Shown here in pieces: positions 1-6,401 of a stretch of DNA of 10,504 nucleotides; the first letter of the stretch is position 1, and each line of letters opens with the position of its first letter. A model generated the notes under the pieces. The model ran no database searches. It was not told the DNA's origin and saw only the letters and a list, made by a program, of their open reading frames with translations. The stretch spans positions 1 through 10,504 of the forward strand of contig CAYJMF010000144.1 in NCBI GenBank assembly GCA_964370855.1, written 5' to 3'. Made by a program: the position numbers and the translations under genes. The DNA is from JAKLKS01 sp964370855. GTDB lineage: Bacteria > Planctomycetota > JAJSAM01 > JAKLKS01.

Positions 1-77
1 GGCGAGACCCTCCCTCCCGGGCGATGATGGTGCGCCCCCGCCCCCGCCGCCAATCTGGGTCGGGTTCAGTATGGCGG

Positions 78-1205
78 TCACGCGTCGAGCCAGGCCGCCT
101 TCAGCAGGAACTCCTCCGTGCCGGCGATGGACCTCTCCAGCGGGAAGACGGTGCGCGCCCGCTCCCGCCCCGCGGCGCCCATGCGCGCCCGTGCGGCGTC
201 GTCGAGGAGGAGGCCCGCCATGGCCGCCGCCAGGGCCGGCGCGTCGCCCCTCGGGACGAGGCGGCCCGTGACGCCGTTGACGACGAGGTCCCCCACGCTC
301 CCGACCTCCGTGGCCGCCACCGCGCGCCCCGCGGCCATGGCCTCGAGGACCACGTAGGGGAGGCCCTCGTCGTCGGAGGAGAGGGCGAAGAGGTCCCCCG
401 CGGCGAGCACCGGGGCGATGTCCGCGCGGAAGCCGGGGAAGGAGACCCGCCCCGCGACGCCGAGGGCCCGCGCCTTCGCCTCCAGCTCCTCCCGCAGGCT
501 CCCGATGCCGACGACGGCGAGGCGGGCCGCGGGCACCCGGGGGAGGACCCGCGCGAAGGCGTCGAGGAGGAGGTCCATGCGCTTCTGCTCGTGCAGGCGC
601 CCCATGGCCACCACGAGGGGCTCCCCCGGCGAGGCGCCGAGGGAGAGGCGCGCCTCCTCCCGGAGCGGGCCGGGCACCTCGTAGGCCGCGGGATCGACGC
701 CCGAGGCGACCACCCCGATGCGCTCCCCGGGGACCCCCCCCACCGCGAGGATCCCCTGCTTCATCCGCGGGGTGAGGGTGAGCACCCGGTCGAGGAAGAG
801 GGCGTAGGTGAGCCGGTACCGCAGCCCCCGCTTCACCTCCACGAGCCCCATGAAGGCGACCACGGGGACGCGCTTGAGGAACTTCGCCGCGAGGCCGGAG
901 ATCCGGATCCCCTTGTGGAGCTTCGTGAGGAGGACGTCCACCCGCTCCTCGCGGGCCCAGAAGGCGACGGCCCGGGCCTCGTTGAAGGGGAGGTCGCCCC
1001 GCATCTCCGTGGTCCGCGTGGGGATGCCCGCCTCGACGCAGCGCAGGGACCAGGCGGAGCCGGGCCTCCCCACGGAGAGGACGCGGTGGCCGCGGGCGCG
1101 GAGGCCGAGGGCCGCGTCCATGAACCAGCGCTCGGCCCCGCCCCATCCGTCCGTCCCCATGGGGTTGAGGATCATCACCGTCATGGGGCGAAGCGCGGGG
1201 CTCAA
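78..1205 (-). CDS. GT4-family glycosyltransferase
   Basis: Retaining GT-B glycosyltransferase, predicted to move a sugar from a nucleotide-sugar donor to a glycan or lipid-linked acceptor at the cytoplasmic face of the membrane. The N-terminal domain opens with the ILNPMG strand and a GGAE loop (residues 22-25). The donor-binding C-terminal domain has GRLHEQKR (202-209) and the GT4 E-x7-E signature, E280 to E288, in EGLPYVVLE. At 375 residues it has the usual family length. The listed start is a TTG four bases after the PHP gene stop, with AAGGA about 11 bases upstream. An ATG at 1184 (MTVMILNPMG) or 1175 fits the family N-terminus as well, but has no clear ribosome binding site. It is the last gene of the minus-strand sulfonation run, which suggests the sulfated acceptor is a glycan. 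Donor and acceptor cannot be read from the sequence. Confidence 0.9.
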   Translation of the reverse strand: MSPALRPMTVMILNPMGTDGWGGAERWFMDAALGLRARGHRVLSVGRPGSAWSLRCVEAGIPTRTTEMRGDLPFNEARAVAFWAREERVDVLLTKLHKGIRISGLAAKFLKRVPVVAFMGLVEVKRGLRYRLTYALFLDRVLTLTPRMKQGILAVGGVPGERIGVVASGVDPAAYEVPGPLREEARLSLGASPGEPLVVAMGRLHEQKRMDLLLDAFARVLPRVPAARLAVVGIGSLREELEAKARALGVAGRVSFPGFRADIAPVLAAGDLFALSSDDEGLPYVVLEAMAAGRAVAATEVGSVGDLVVNGVTGRLVPRGDAPALAAAMAGLLLDDAARARMGAAGRERARTVFPLERSIAGTEEFLLKAAWLDA

Positions 1206-1209
1206 GGGG

Positions 1210-2097
1210 TCACCGGTCCTTGAGCCTCGGCTTCCCAGGCCGGGCGCGGGCCCGGTCCCGCAGGGCCTCCCAGAAGGCGTAGGGGATCCGGAGGCCCCCC
1301 TTCCCGGAGCCGACGTCGGTGTTGGCCTTGTTGTCCCCGTGGAAGTCGGAGCCGCCGGACTCGAGCAGCCCGCACCGCCGCGCGAGGCCGCGGTAGTGCT
1401 CCACGTCCCGGGAGGAGTGCTCCGTGTAGAGGGTCTCGATGCCGTCGAGGCCGGCGGCGGCCATCTCCACGAGCCAGGCCTCGTAGACGGCGGGGTCGTG
1501 GTGGGCGACGGTGTAGGGGTGGGCCAGGACGGCGGATCCGCCGGCGCCGTGGATGGCGTCGATGGCCTCGGGAAGGGGCAGGCGCTCCCGGTCGGCGTAG
1601 GCCTGCCGCCCCTTCCCGAGGAAGCGGTCGAAGGCCTCCTTGAAGTCCTTCACGACGCCCCGCTTCACGAGGACCCGCGCGAAGTGGGGGCGGCCGATGA
1701 CGTCCCCCCCCGCCTCCGCCGCGACCTCCTCCATGGTGATCCCGTGGCCGAGGGCGACGAGCTTCCCGAGGATCTCCGCGTTGCGGGACTCCCGCCCGAT
1801 CCGGACGAAGTCGAGGCGCCCGCCGAGCACGGCGTCGGCGGGATCCACGCCGAGCCCCACCATGTGGAAGGTCCCGGGGACGCCGTCCAGCGAGATCTCG
1901 CAGCCCGGGACGAGCTCCACGCCGAGGTGGCGGGCCTCGTCGGCGGCGTCGGGGATGCCGGCCAGGGTGTCGTGGTCGGTGAGGGCCACGGCGCGAAGCC
2001 CCGCCTGCTTCGCCAGGCGGACCACCTGCCTCGGGGAGGCGGTGCCGTCGGAGGCCGTCGAGTGGGTGTGGAGATCGCAGGTGTCCATGGCGGGCAT
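1210..2097 (-). CDS. PHP-domain phosphoesterase, candidate PAP phosphatase
   Basis: PHP-family metal-dependent phosphoesterase of 295 residues, close to the YciV/RNase AM-like group. Metal-binding motifs are present in order: DLHTHS (8-13), D17, TDHDT (40-44), E67 in CEIS, H138 in RPHF, AHP (192-194) and SDFHG (250-254). Members of this group are known to remove the 3' phosphate from 3',5'-bisphosphonucleosides such as pAp, and some also trim RNA 5' ends. Here the gene is part of a run that makes and uses PAPS, whose spent form is exactly 3',5'-bisphosphoadenosine. PAP recycling to AMP is therefore a specific inference, though housekeeping RNA or nucleotide turnover is possible. The start could be this ATG or the in-frame ATG at 2088 (MDTCDLHTHS); neither has a strong ribosome binding site. 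The QueD gene ends 24 bases upstream. Confidence 0.9.
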   Translation of the reverse strand: MPAMDTCDLHTHSTASDGTASPRQVVRLAKQAGLRAVALTDHDTLAGIPDAADEARHLGVELVPGCEISLDGVPGTFHMVGLGVDPADAVLGGRLDFVRIGRESRNAEILGKLVALGHGITMEEVAAEAGGDVIGRPHFARVLVKRGVVKDFKEAFDRFLGKGRQAYADRERLPLPEAIDAIHGAGGSAVLAHPYTVAHHDPAVYEAWLVEMAAAGLDGIETLYTEHSSRDVEHYRGLARRCGLLESGGSDFHGDNKANTDVGSGKGGLRIPYAFWEALRDRARARPGKPRLKDR

Positions 2098-2121
2098 TCT
2101 GCGGGGATCCCCCCCGGAACT

Positions 2122-2487
2122 CTAGGACTCGCCCCCGTAGATCGCCCGCGCGTGGGGCGTCTCCGCGACGGAGACCTCGCGGAGGCCCGGGAGCGAGGGG
2201 GCCAGCCGATCCCAGATCCACTTCGCCAGCAGCTCCGCCGTGGGGTTCGGGAGCCCCTCCACGTCGTTGAGGCAGCGGTGGTCGAGGGCGCGGACGACGG
2301 GCTCCGCCGCCCGGTCCACGTCGGCGAAGTCCATGACCCAGCCCGTGTCCTCCCCCACCCTCCCGCGGACGCGCACCTCCACCAGGTAGCCGTGGCCGTG
2401 CATCCGCGAGCACTTGTGATCCGGGGGGAGACGGGGCAGCCGGTGGGCGGCGTCGACGCGGTAGGTCCGGACGATGTCGGCGATCAC
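2122..2487 (-). CDS. queD: 6-carboxytetrahydropterin synthase / 6-pyruvoyl-tetrahydropterin synthase homologue
   Basis: T-fold enzyme of 121 residues, the normal length for bacterial QueD. The zinc ligands are visible as H15 (in DAAH), H30 and H32 (in HGHGY). The catalytic cysteine is C26, three residues before HGH. D69-H70 and E109 (in VAET) fit the catalytic positions, and NPTAE (81-85) is the conserved purine/pterin-binding helix start. QueD converts 7,8-dihydroneopterin triphosphate to 6-carboxytetrahydropterin on the way to preQ0 and queuosine; related enzymes make 6-pyruvoyl-tetrahydropterin. It starts with GTG three bases after the cysC stop, so the two are probably translationally coupled. 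No other queuosine gene is visible, so its link to the sulfonation genes is unexplained. The paralogue-level assignment (QueD versus PTPS) is less certain than the family. Confidence 0.88.
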   Translation of the reverse strand: MIADIVRTYRVDAAHRLPRLPPDHKCSRMHGHGYLVEVRVRGRVGEDTGWVMDFADVDRAAEPVVRALDHRCLNDVEGLPNPTAELLAKWIWDRLAPSLPGLREVSVAETPHARAIYGGES

Positions 2488-2490
2488 GGC

Positions 2491-3108
2491 CTACGCGTAC
2501 CCGAGGTCCTCGAGCCGCTTCCCGAGGCGGGCCTTCTCCTCGGGCGTGTACTCGTGGGCCTTCCCGCCGGCCGGGGGGATGAGGCCGAGCTCCTCGAGGC
2601 GGCGGAGGACCCGGCCGGCGCTCTCCAGCACCGTCTCCCGGTCGGTCTCGCAGACGACCTCCGGCTCCTCGGGCTCCTCGTAGGGATCGGACACGCCGGT
2701 GAAGTTCTTGATCTCCCCCGCCAGGGCCTTCTTGTAGAGGCCCTTGGGGTCCCGGTCGCTGAGGACGGGGATGGGGCACTTCGCGTAGACCTCGACGAAG
2801 GCGCCGTGCTCCGCCACTCCGGCCCGCACCTCGCGGCGGACGGTCCGGTAGGGGGAGATGGCGGCGCAGACGACGGCGACCCCGTGCTTCGTGAGGGTCG
2901 CGGCCACCCACCCGATGCGGCGGATGTTGACGTCCCGGTCCTCCTTGCTGAACCCGAGCCCCTTGCTGAGGTGGGTCCGCACGACGTCCCCGTCGAGGAC
3001 CTCGTGGTCGACGCCGCGCCTGCCGAACTCCCGGACCAGCTCCGCCGTGATGGTGGACTTGCCCGCGCCGGAGAGCCCCGTGAACCAGATCGTGAACCCC
3101 TTCGCCAT
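2491..3108 (-). CDS. cysC: Adenylylsulfate kinase (APS kinase)
   Basis: Phosphorylates the 3' hydroxyl of adenosine 5'-phosphosulfate with ATP, giving PAPS, the donor for sulfotransferases. The 205-residue protein has the P-loop GLSGAGKST (11-19), the DGD motif (39-41), the R-D-x-N-I-R-R segment (58-64), ISPYR (84-88), and the lid segment ending in FTG (136-138). The kinase domain is complete by about residue 176. Beyond it is an extra tail of about 29 residues ending YTPEEKARLGKRLEDLGYA (187-205), which ordinary CysC proteins lack and which resembles the C-terminus of the hydrolase at 6401-7984. The start is an ATG with an AAGGAAGGA ribosome binding site seven bases upstream. The gene sits 35 bases after the sulfurylase fusion, so the two PAPS-forming steps are adjacent. 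No reductase gene is nearby. Confidence 0.96.
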   Translation of the reverse strand: MAKGFTIWFTGLSGAGKSTITAELVREFGRRGVDHEVLDGDVVRTHLSKGLGFSKEDRDVNIRRIGWVAATLTKHGVAVVCAAISPYRTVRREVRAGVAEHGAFVEVYAKCPIPVLSDRDPKGLYKKALAGEIKNFTGVSDPYEEPEEPEVVCETDRETVLESAGRVLRRLEELGLIPPAGGKAHEYTPEEKARLGKRLEDLGYA

Positions 3109-3115
3109 GGCCGGA

Positions 3116-3124
3116 TCCTTCCTT
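3116..3124 (-). promoter_or_regulatory. Ribosome binding site of cysC
   Basis: AAGGAAGGA on the minus strand, ending seven bases before the cysC ATG at 3108. It fixes that start. Confidence 0.7.
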
Positions 3125-3143
3125 TCCTTCGCCCTCGCCCCGC

Positions 3144-5714
3144 CTAGCCGATGACCCGGCCCCTCATCTCAGAGGGGACCGGCAGGCCCATGAGGTGGAG
3201 CACCGTGGGCCCGACGTCGTAGATGGACATGTCCTCCATGCGACGGTTGGCCCCGGGGGTGCCGGGGCCGGCCATCACGAGGAACCCCTCCTCGTGGTGG
3301 TTGACGTCGTCGGGCCCGGTGTCGTTCTCCCGGACCGCCACCGCCCCCGTCCCGACGCTGCCGATGGAGCGCCAGCGGAGCTCCCCGAAGGAGACCACGA
3401 GGTCCGGGGGGAAGCCGTGGGTCGCGGCGTAGATGTCCTCGGGCCGCTGCACCACGGTGCCGATGGGCTTCCCCGACTCGTCGGGGATGGCGGCGAGGGC
3501 CCGGGCCAGCTCCGTCCGCGCGTCCTCGACCCCCTCCCTCGGGATGACCCCCTCCGGCTCCCGCCCCCTGACGTTGAGGAAGACGCGGCCGTAGTAGCCG
3601 CCCTCGCCCCAGGCGCGGGTCCTCGTCCAGTCCACCATGTCCGCGGAGAGCGGGGTCGGCTTCGCGGGCTTCGGCCCCTTCAGCACGAGCCAGCCGTTGT
3701 CGAGGAGCCACTCGTTGATGCAGACGCCCCCCATCATGGGCTGGCTCCCGTACTCCGAGAGGACCATCACCGTGGTGTCGTCGTCCACGAGCTTCAGGAG
3801 CTCGCCGATGCGGTGGTCGAGGAACTTGTAGTAGTCCCGGACTGCGGTGGCGTGGTGGTGCTTCGCCTGGTACCGCGGGTGGGTCTCGTCGAAGTACTTC
3901 CAGAAGCCGTGGTGGATGCGGTCCGGCCCCATCTCCACCATCATGAGGAAGTCCCACGCCCTGGTGGTGAGGATGTGCTCGGCGAGCTTGAACCGCTTGT
4001 CGGTCATGTCGTAGATCTGCTTCAGGATCGCGTCCTGGTCCCCGCCGCGGAACCCCTCGGCGTCGAGGATGTAGCGGCCGACGACGCGGTCGATCTCGTC
4101 CCGGAACTCCGGGGGCGAGGTGTAGACGGCCCCGGTGTCGGGGGTGAGGAAGCAGGAGACCTGCACCCCCGTGAGGGGGCGGGGAGGATAGGTCCCCGGG
4201 ACGCCGATGGTGTGCACCTGCTTCCCGGCCTCGGAGAGGAGCTCGAAGGCCCGCTTCTCCCGCACCGCCGTGGAATCGGCGAAGGCCATGTCCCCGTAGA
4301 CGCGGGAGCGGCGGTTGCGCAGGCCGTAGATGCCGAGCTCGCCGGGGTCCCTCGAGGCCATCATGCAGGACCAGGCGGGCACGGTGATGGGCGGGGTGAT
4401 GGAGCGGAGGATCCCGTGGATGCCCCTCGCCGCGAGGCCCGAGAGGACGGGGAGCTCCGCCTTCCAGCGCTCGAAGACGAGGCGGGGGTCGGCGGCGTCG
4501 AGGCCGATGACGAGGAGCTTCCGCTTCCCGCGGCCGGCCTTCTCCCTCTGGAGGCGGGAGGCGCGCATCTCCGGGTGGTAGGCCTCGAGCAGGGTGCGGG
4601 CGACCTCGGGCCGGGTGAACTCCGTGGGGAGCATGCGCCCCTCGCGCAGGAGCTCCCGGACCTTGGTCCCGGAGAGGTTCATCCGGAGCGCCCTGTCGTG
4701 GACGCAGGTCTTGTCCGATGCCATGTGGCCGCAGCCGCGGCAGTAGAAGGTGTGGTCGAAGAAGACGGGCTGGATGCCGAGCTCGCCGGGGGCGAACTCG
4801 GAGAAGATCTTCTGCGCGTCGTAGGTGCCGTAGTAGTTCCCGACGCCGGCGTGGTCGCGGCCGACGATGAAGTGGGTGCAGCCGTAGTTGCGGCGCACGA
4901 CGGCGTGGAAGATCGCCTCCCTCGGGCCGGCGTAGCGCATGGCCGCGGGGAACACGGCGAGCAGTGTCCGGTCCTCCGGGTAGTACTTCTCCAGCAGGAC
5001 CTCGTAGCAGCGCATGCGGACGTCGGCGGGGATGTCGTCCCCCTTGGTCTCGCCGACGAGGGGGTGGAGGAGGAGGCCGTCCACCATCTCGAGGGCGCAC
5101 TTCTGGAGGTACTCGTGGGCCCGGTGGACGGGGTTGCGGGTCTGGAAGGCGACGATGCGCTCCCAGCCCCGTTCCTTGAACATGGCCCGGGTCTGGGTCG
5201 GGGTGAAGCGGTACTCGCCGAACTCGGTGTGGATGTCCGAGGCGAGGACGAGGACCTCGCCGCCGAGGAGGACCTCCCCCTGGCGGAGCAGCGCCGCGAC
5301 GCCGGGGTGGGCGGGGTCCGTGGTGCGGAAGACCTTCGTGGCCTCCTTCTCGCGGTCGTACTCGAACTTCTCGTCGAGGTGGAGGACGGCGACGTCGCGC
5401 CCCCTGAAGCGGAGCGCGAGATCCTGGCCCTCCTTCAGGGTCGCGGCCCTCTCCCGGGAGACGGAGAGGGTGATGGGGATGGAGAAGGGCTGGCCGTCGG
5501 CCATCCGCATGGTCTCGACCACGGACTCGTAGTCCTTCCGGCCCATGAACCCCCGGAGGGGGGTGAAGCCGCCGTTGCCGAGGAGCTCGAGGTCCGAGGC
5601 GGTGCGATCGTCCACCTCGATGAAGGGGAGCTTCGCGGCGTGGGCGGTCAGATCGGCGAGCCGGTCCGGGGAGGCGAGGCGCGGGTGGATCCCCGTGGGG
5701 GGAGTGGCGGTCAT
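3144..5714 (-). CDS. sat: Fusion: ATP sulfurylase (Sat) + alkaline-phosphatase-superfamily domain
   Basis: A single uninterrupted 856-residue frame. Residues 1-390 are a full-length homomeric ATP sulfurylase (ATP + sulfate to APS + pyrophosphate). Its motifs are QTRNPVHRAH (191-200) and GRDHAG (285-290), with a zinc-type C-x2-C...C-x-H cluster (C325, C328, C337, H339) as in some thermophile and sulfur-cycle enzymes. After a short basic linker (about 385-399), residues 399-856 form a type I phosphodiesterase/nucleotide pyrophosphatase-like domain. Visible are D406 in GLDAAD, nucleophile candidate T444 in ITVPAW, D598 and H602, and H806. The usual SDHG metal motif is instead SEYG (653-656), so activity is uncertain. 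Possible roles are pyrophosphate removal, nucleotide handling or a structural scaffold. The start is the ATG at 5714, chosen because GGAGGA lies 10 bases upstream; the longer frame to 5783 runs through the candidate promoter. Confidence 0.93.
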   Translation of the reverse strand: MTATPPTGIHPRLASPDRLADLTAHAAKLPFIEVDDRTASDLELLGNGGFTPLRGFMGRKDYESVVETMRMADGQPFSIPITLSVSRERAATLKEGQDLALRFRGRDVAVLHLDEKFEYDREKEATKVFRTTDPAHPGVAALLRQGEVLLGGEVLVLASDIHTEFGEYRFTPTQTRAMFKERGWERIVAFQTRNPVHRAHEYLQKCALEMVDGLLLHPLVGETKGDDIPADVRMRCYEVLLEKYYPEDRTLLAVFPAAMRYAGPREAIFHAVVRRNYGCTHFIVGRDHAGVGNYYGTYDAQKIFSEFAPGELGIQPVFFDHTFYCRGCGHMASDKTCVHDRALRMNLSGTKVRELLREGRMLPTEFTRPEVARTLLEAYHPEMRASRLQREKAGRGKRKLLVIGLDAADPRLVFERWKAELPVLSGLAARGIHGILRSITPPITVPAWSCMMASRDPGELGIYGLRNRRSRVYGDMAFADSTAVREKRAFELLSEAGKQVHTIGVPGTYPPRPLTGVQVSCFLTPDTGAVYTSPPEFRDEIDRVVGRYILDAEGFRGGDQDAILKQIYDMTDKRFKLAEHILTTRAWDFLMMVEMGPDRIHHGFWKYFDETHPRYQAKHHHATAVRDYYKFLDHRIGELLKLVDDDTTVMVLSEYGSQPMMGGVCINEWLLDNGWLVLKGPKPAKPTPLSADMVDWTRTRAWGEGGYYGRVFLNVRGREPEGVIPREGVEDARTELARALAAIPDESGKPIGTVVQRPEDIYAATHGFPPDLVVSFGELRWRSIGSVGTGAVAVRENDTGPDDVNHHEEGFLVMAGPGTPGANRRMEDMSIYDVGPTVLHLMGLPVPSEMRGRVIG

Positions 5715-5724
5715 GTGCGGGGAT

Positions 5725-5730
5725 TCCTCC
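5725..5730 (-). promoter_or_regulatory. Ribosome binding site of the sat fusion gene
   Basis: GGAGGA on the minus strand, ten bases before the ATG at 5714. It favours this start over the in-frame TTG at 5783. Confidence 0.65.
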
Positions 5731-5754
5731 GGGAGAGGGCTCGGGAAAGGGGCG

Positions 5755-5783
5755 TTTGTACACCCGGGGAGGCGGCGGGGCAA
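5755..5783 (-). promoter_or_regulatory. Candidate sigma70-type promoter for sat-cysC-queD-PHP-GT4
   Basis: On the minus strand, TTGCCC (5778-5783) and TACAAA (5755-5760) are separated by 17 bases. Each matches the consensus at four of six positions. They lie in the 108-bp spacer between the upstream sulfotransferase stop and the sat start. This would give a leader of roughly 35 bases containing the GGAGGA site. It is a weak match in a GC-rich background and is offered as a candidate only. Confidence 0.3.
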
Positions 5784-5822
5784 AGAGAGGGAGGGGGGAG
5801 GGTGTGCGCGTCCCCGTCGCTC

Positions 5823-6401
5823 TCAGCTCCGGTACAGCCCCGGGTCGATGCAGCCCTTCATGGCCTTCTCGTCGAGGATCCCGCCGAGGAACGCGTTCAC
5901 CGACGCGATGACCGGGTCGGGATCCCGCAGGAGCTCGTTGTAGTTCGCCGCCACGTACGAGAAGCCCGGCTCCGCCGCCATCCAGGCCTCGAGGTCGGCG
6001 AGCTGCTTCAGGAACAGCGCCGCCGCCCGCTCGTCGCTGAGCGCCCCTCCCGGCCGCCCCCGCCGCTCGAGCATCTTCCGCTGCGACCGCATCACCTCGC
6101 CCATGTCGCGGCGCATGAGCACCACGCGGTAGCGGTGGGCGCCGCGGGGCAGGTTCCGCACGTGGACGTGCACCGCCTTCACGACCTTGCCCACGGCCCC
6201 CCCCACCCAGGAGGCGTCCTCCTTGAGGCGCTTCACCGCCTCGAGCTCGAAGTAGCCCTTCGGGTTGTCCTCGTCGGCGGAGCGCACGTCGTCCTTCACC
6301 GCCTCGAGCCCCCCCGCCGTGAGCATGCTCATCATGAGGGAGGTCCCGGAGCGGGGGACGCCGCTCACCACCGTGATCCAGTCGGGTCGGACGATGGCCA
6401 T
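5823..6401 (-). CDS. Sulfotransferase, PAPS-dependent (short form)
   Basis: Transfers the sulfuryl group of PAPS to an unknown acceptor. At 192 residues it is compact for the family, which usually runs 250-300. The 5'-phosphosulfate loop is VVSGVPRSGTSLMMSML (11-27), a P-loop-like PRSGT strand-loop-helix at the N-terminus. A DNPKGYFE segment (45-52) follows. RRDMGEVMRSQ (97-107) matches the 3'-phosphate-binding region, with an arginine and a serine in the expected spacing. No signal peptide or membrane segment is seen, so it should act in the cytoplasm. Its ATG overlaps the TGA of the preceding hydrolase by one base (TGATG), so the two are probably translated together. The stop is followed by the 108-bp spacer. 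A longer frame upstream of this start is a shadow of the hydrolase gene. Confidence 0.9.
   Translation of the reverse strand: MAIVRPDWITVVSGVPRSGTSLMMSMLTAGGLEAVKDDVRSADEDNPKGYFELEAVKRLKEDASWVGGAVGKVVKAVHVHVRNLPRGAHRYRVVLMRRDMGEVMRSQRKMLERRGRPGGALSDERAAALFLKQLADLEAWMAAEPGFSYVAANYNELLRDPDPVIASVNAFLGGILDEKAMKGCIDPGLYRS

Noticed and set aside
1..77. Possible end of another gene or a terminator left of the GT4 gene
   Set aside because: No motif, no stable hairpin and too little sequence to judge.
1202..2911. A 569-residue minus-strand frame overlapping the PHP, queD and cysC genes
   Set aside because: Arg/Pro/Gly-rich frame-shifted reading of the true genes, with no family motifs.
808..3147. 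A 779-residue plus-strand open frame over the GT4, PHP, queD and cysC genes
   Set aside because: Low-complexity reverse-frame shadow with no recognisable domain; the minus-strand genes beneath it have full motif sets.
5715..5783. N-terminal extension of the sulfurylase fusion to a TTG at 5783
   Set aside because: The 23 added residues are not part of the Sat fold, the TTG lies in a candidate -35 box, and the ATG at 5714 has a good ribosome binding site.
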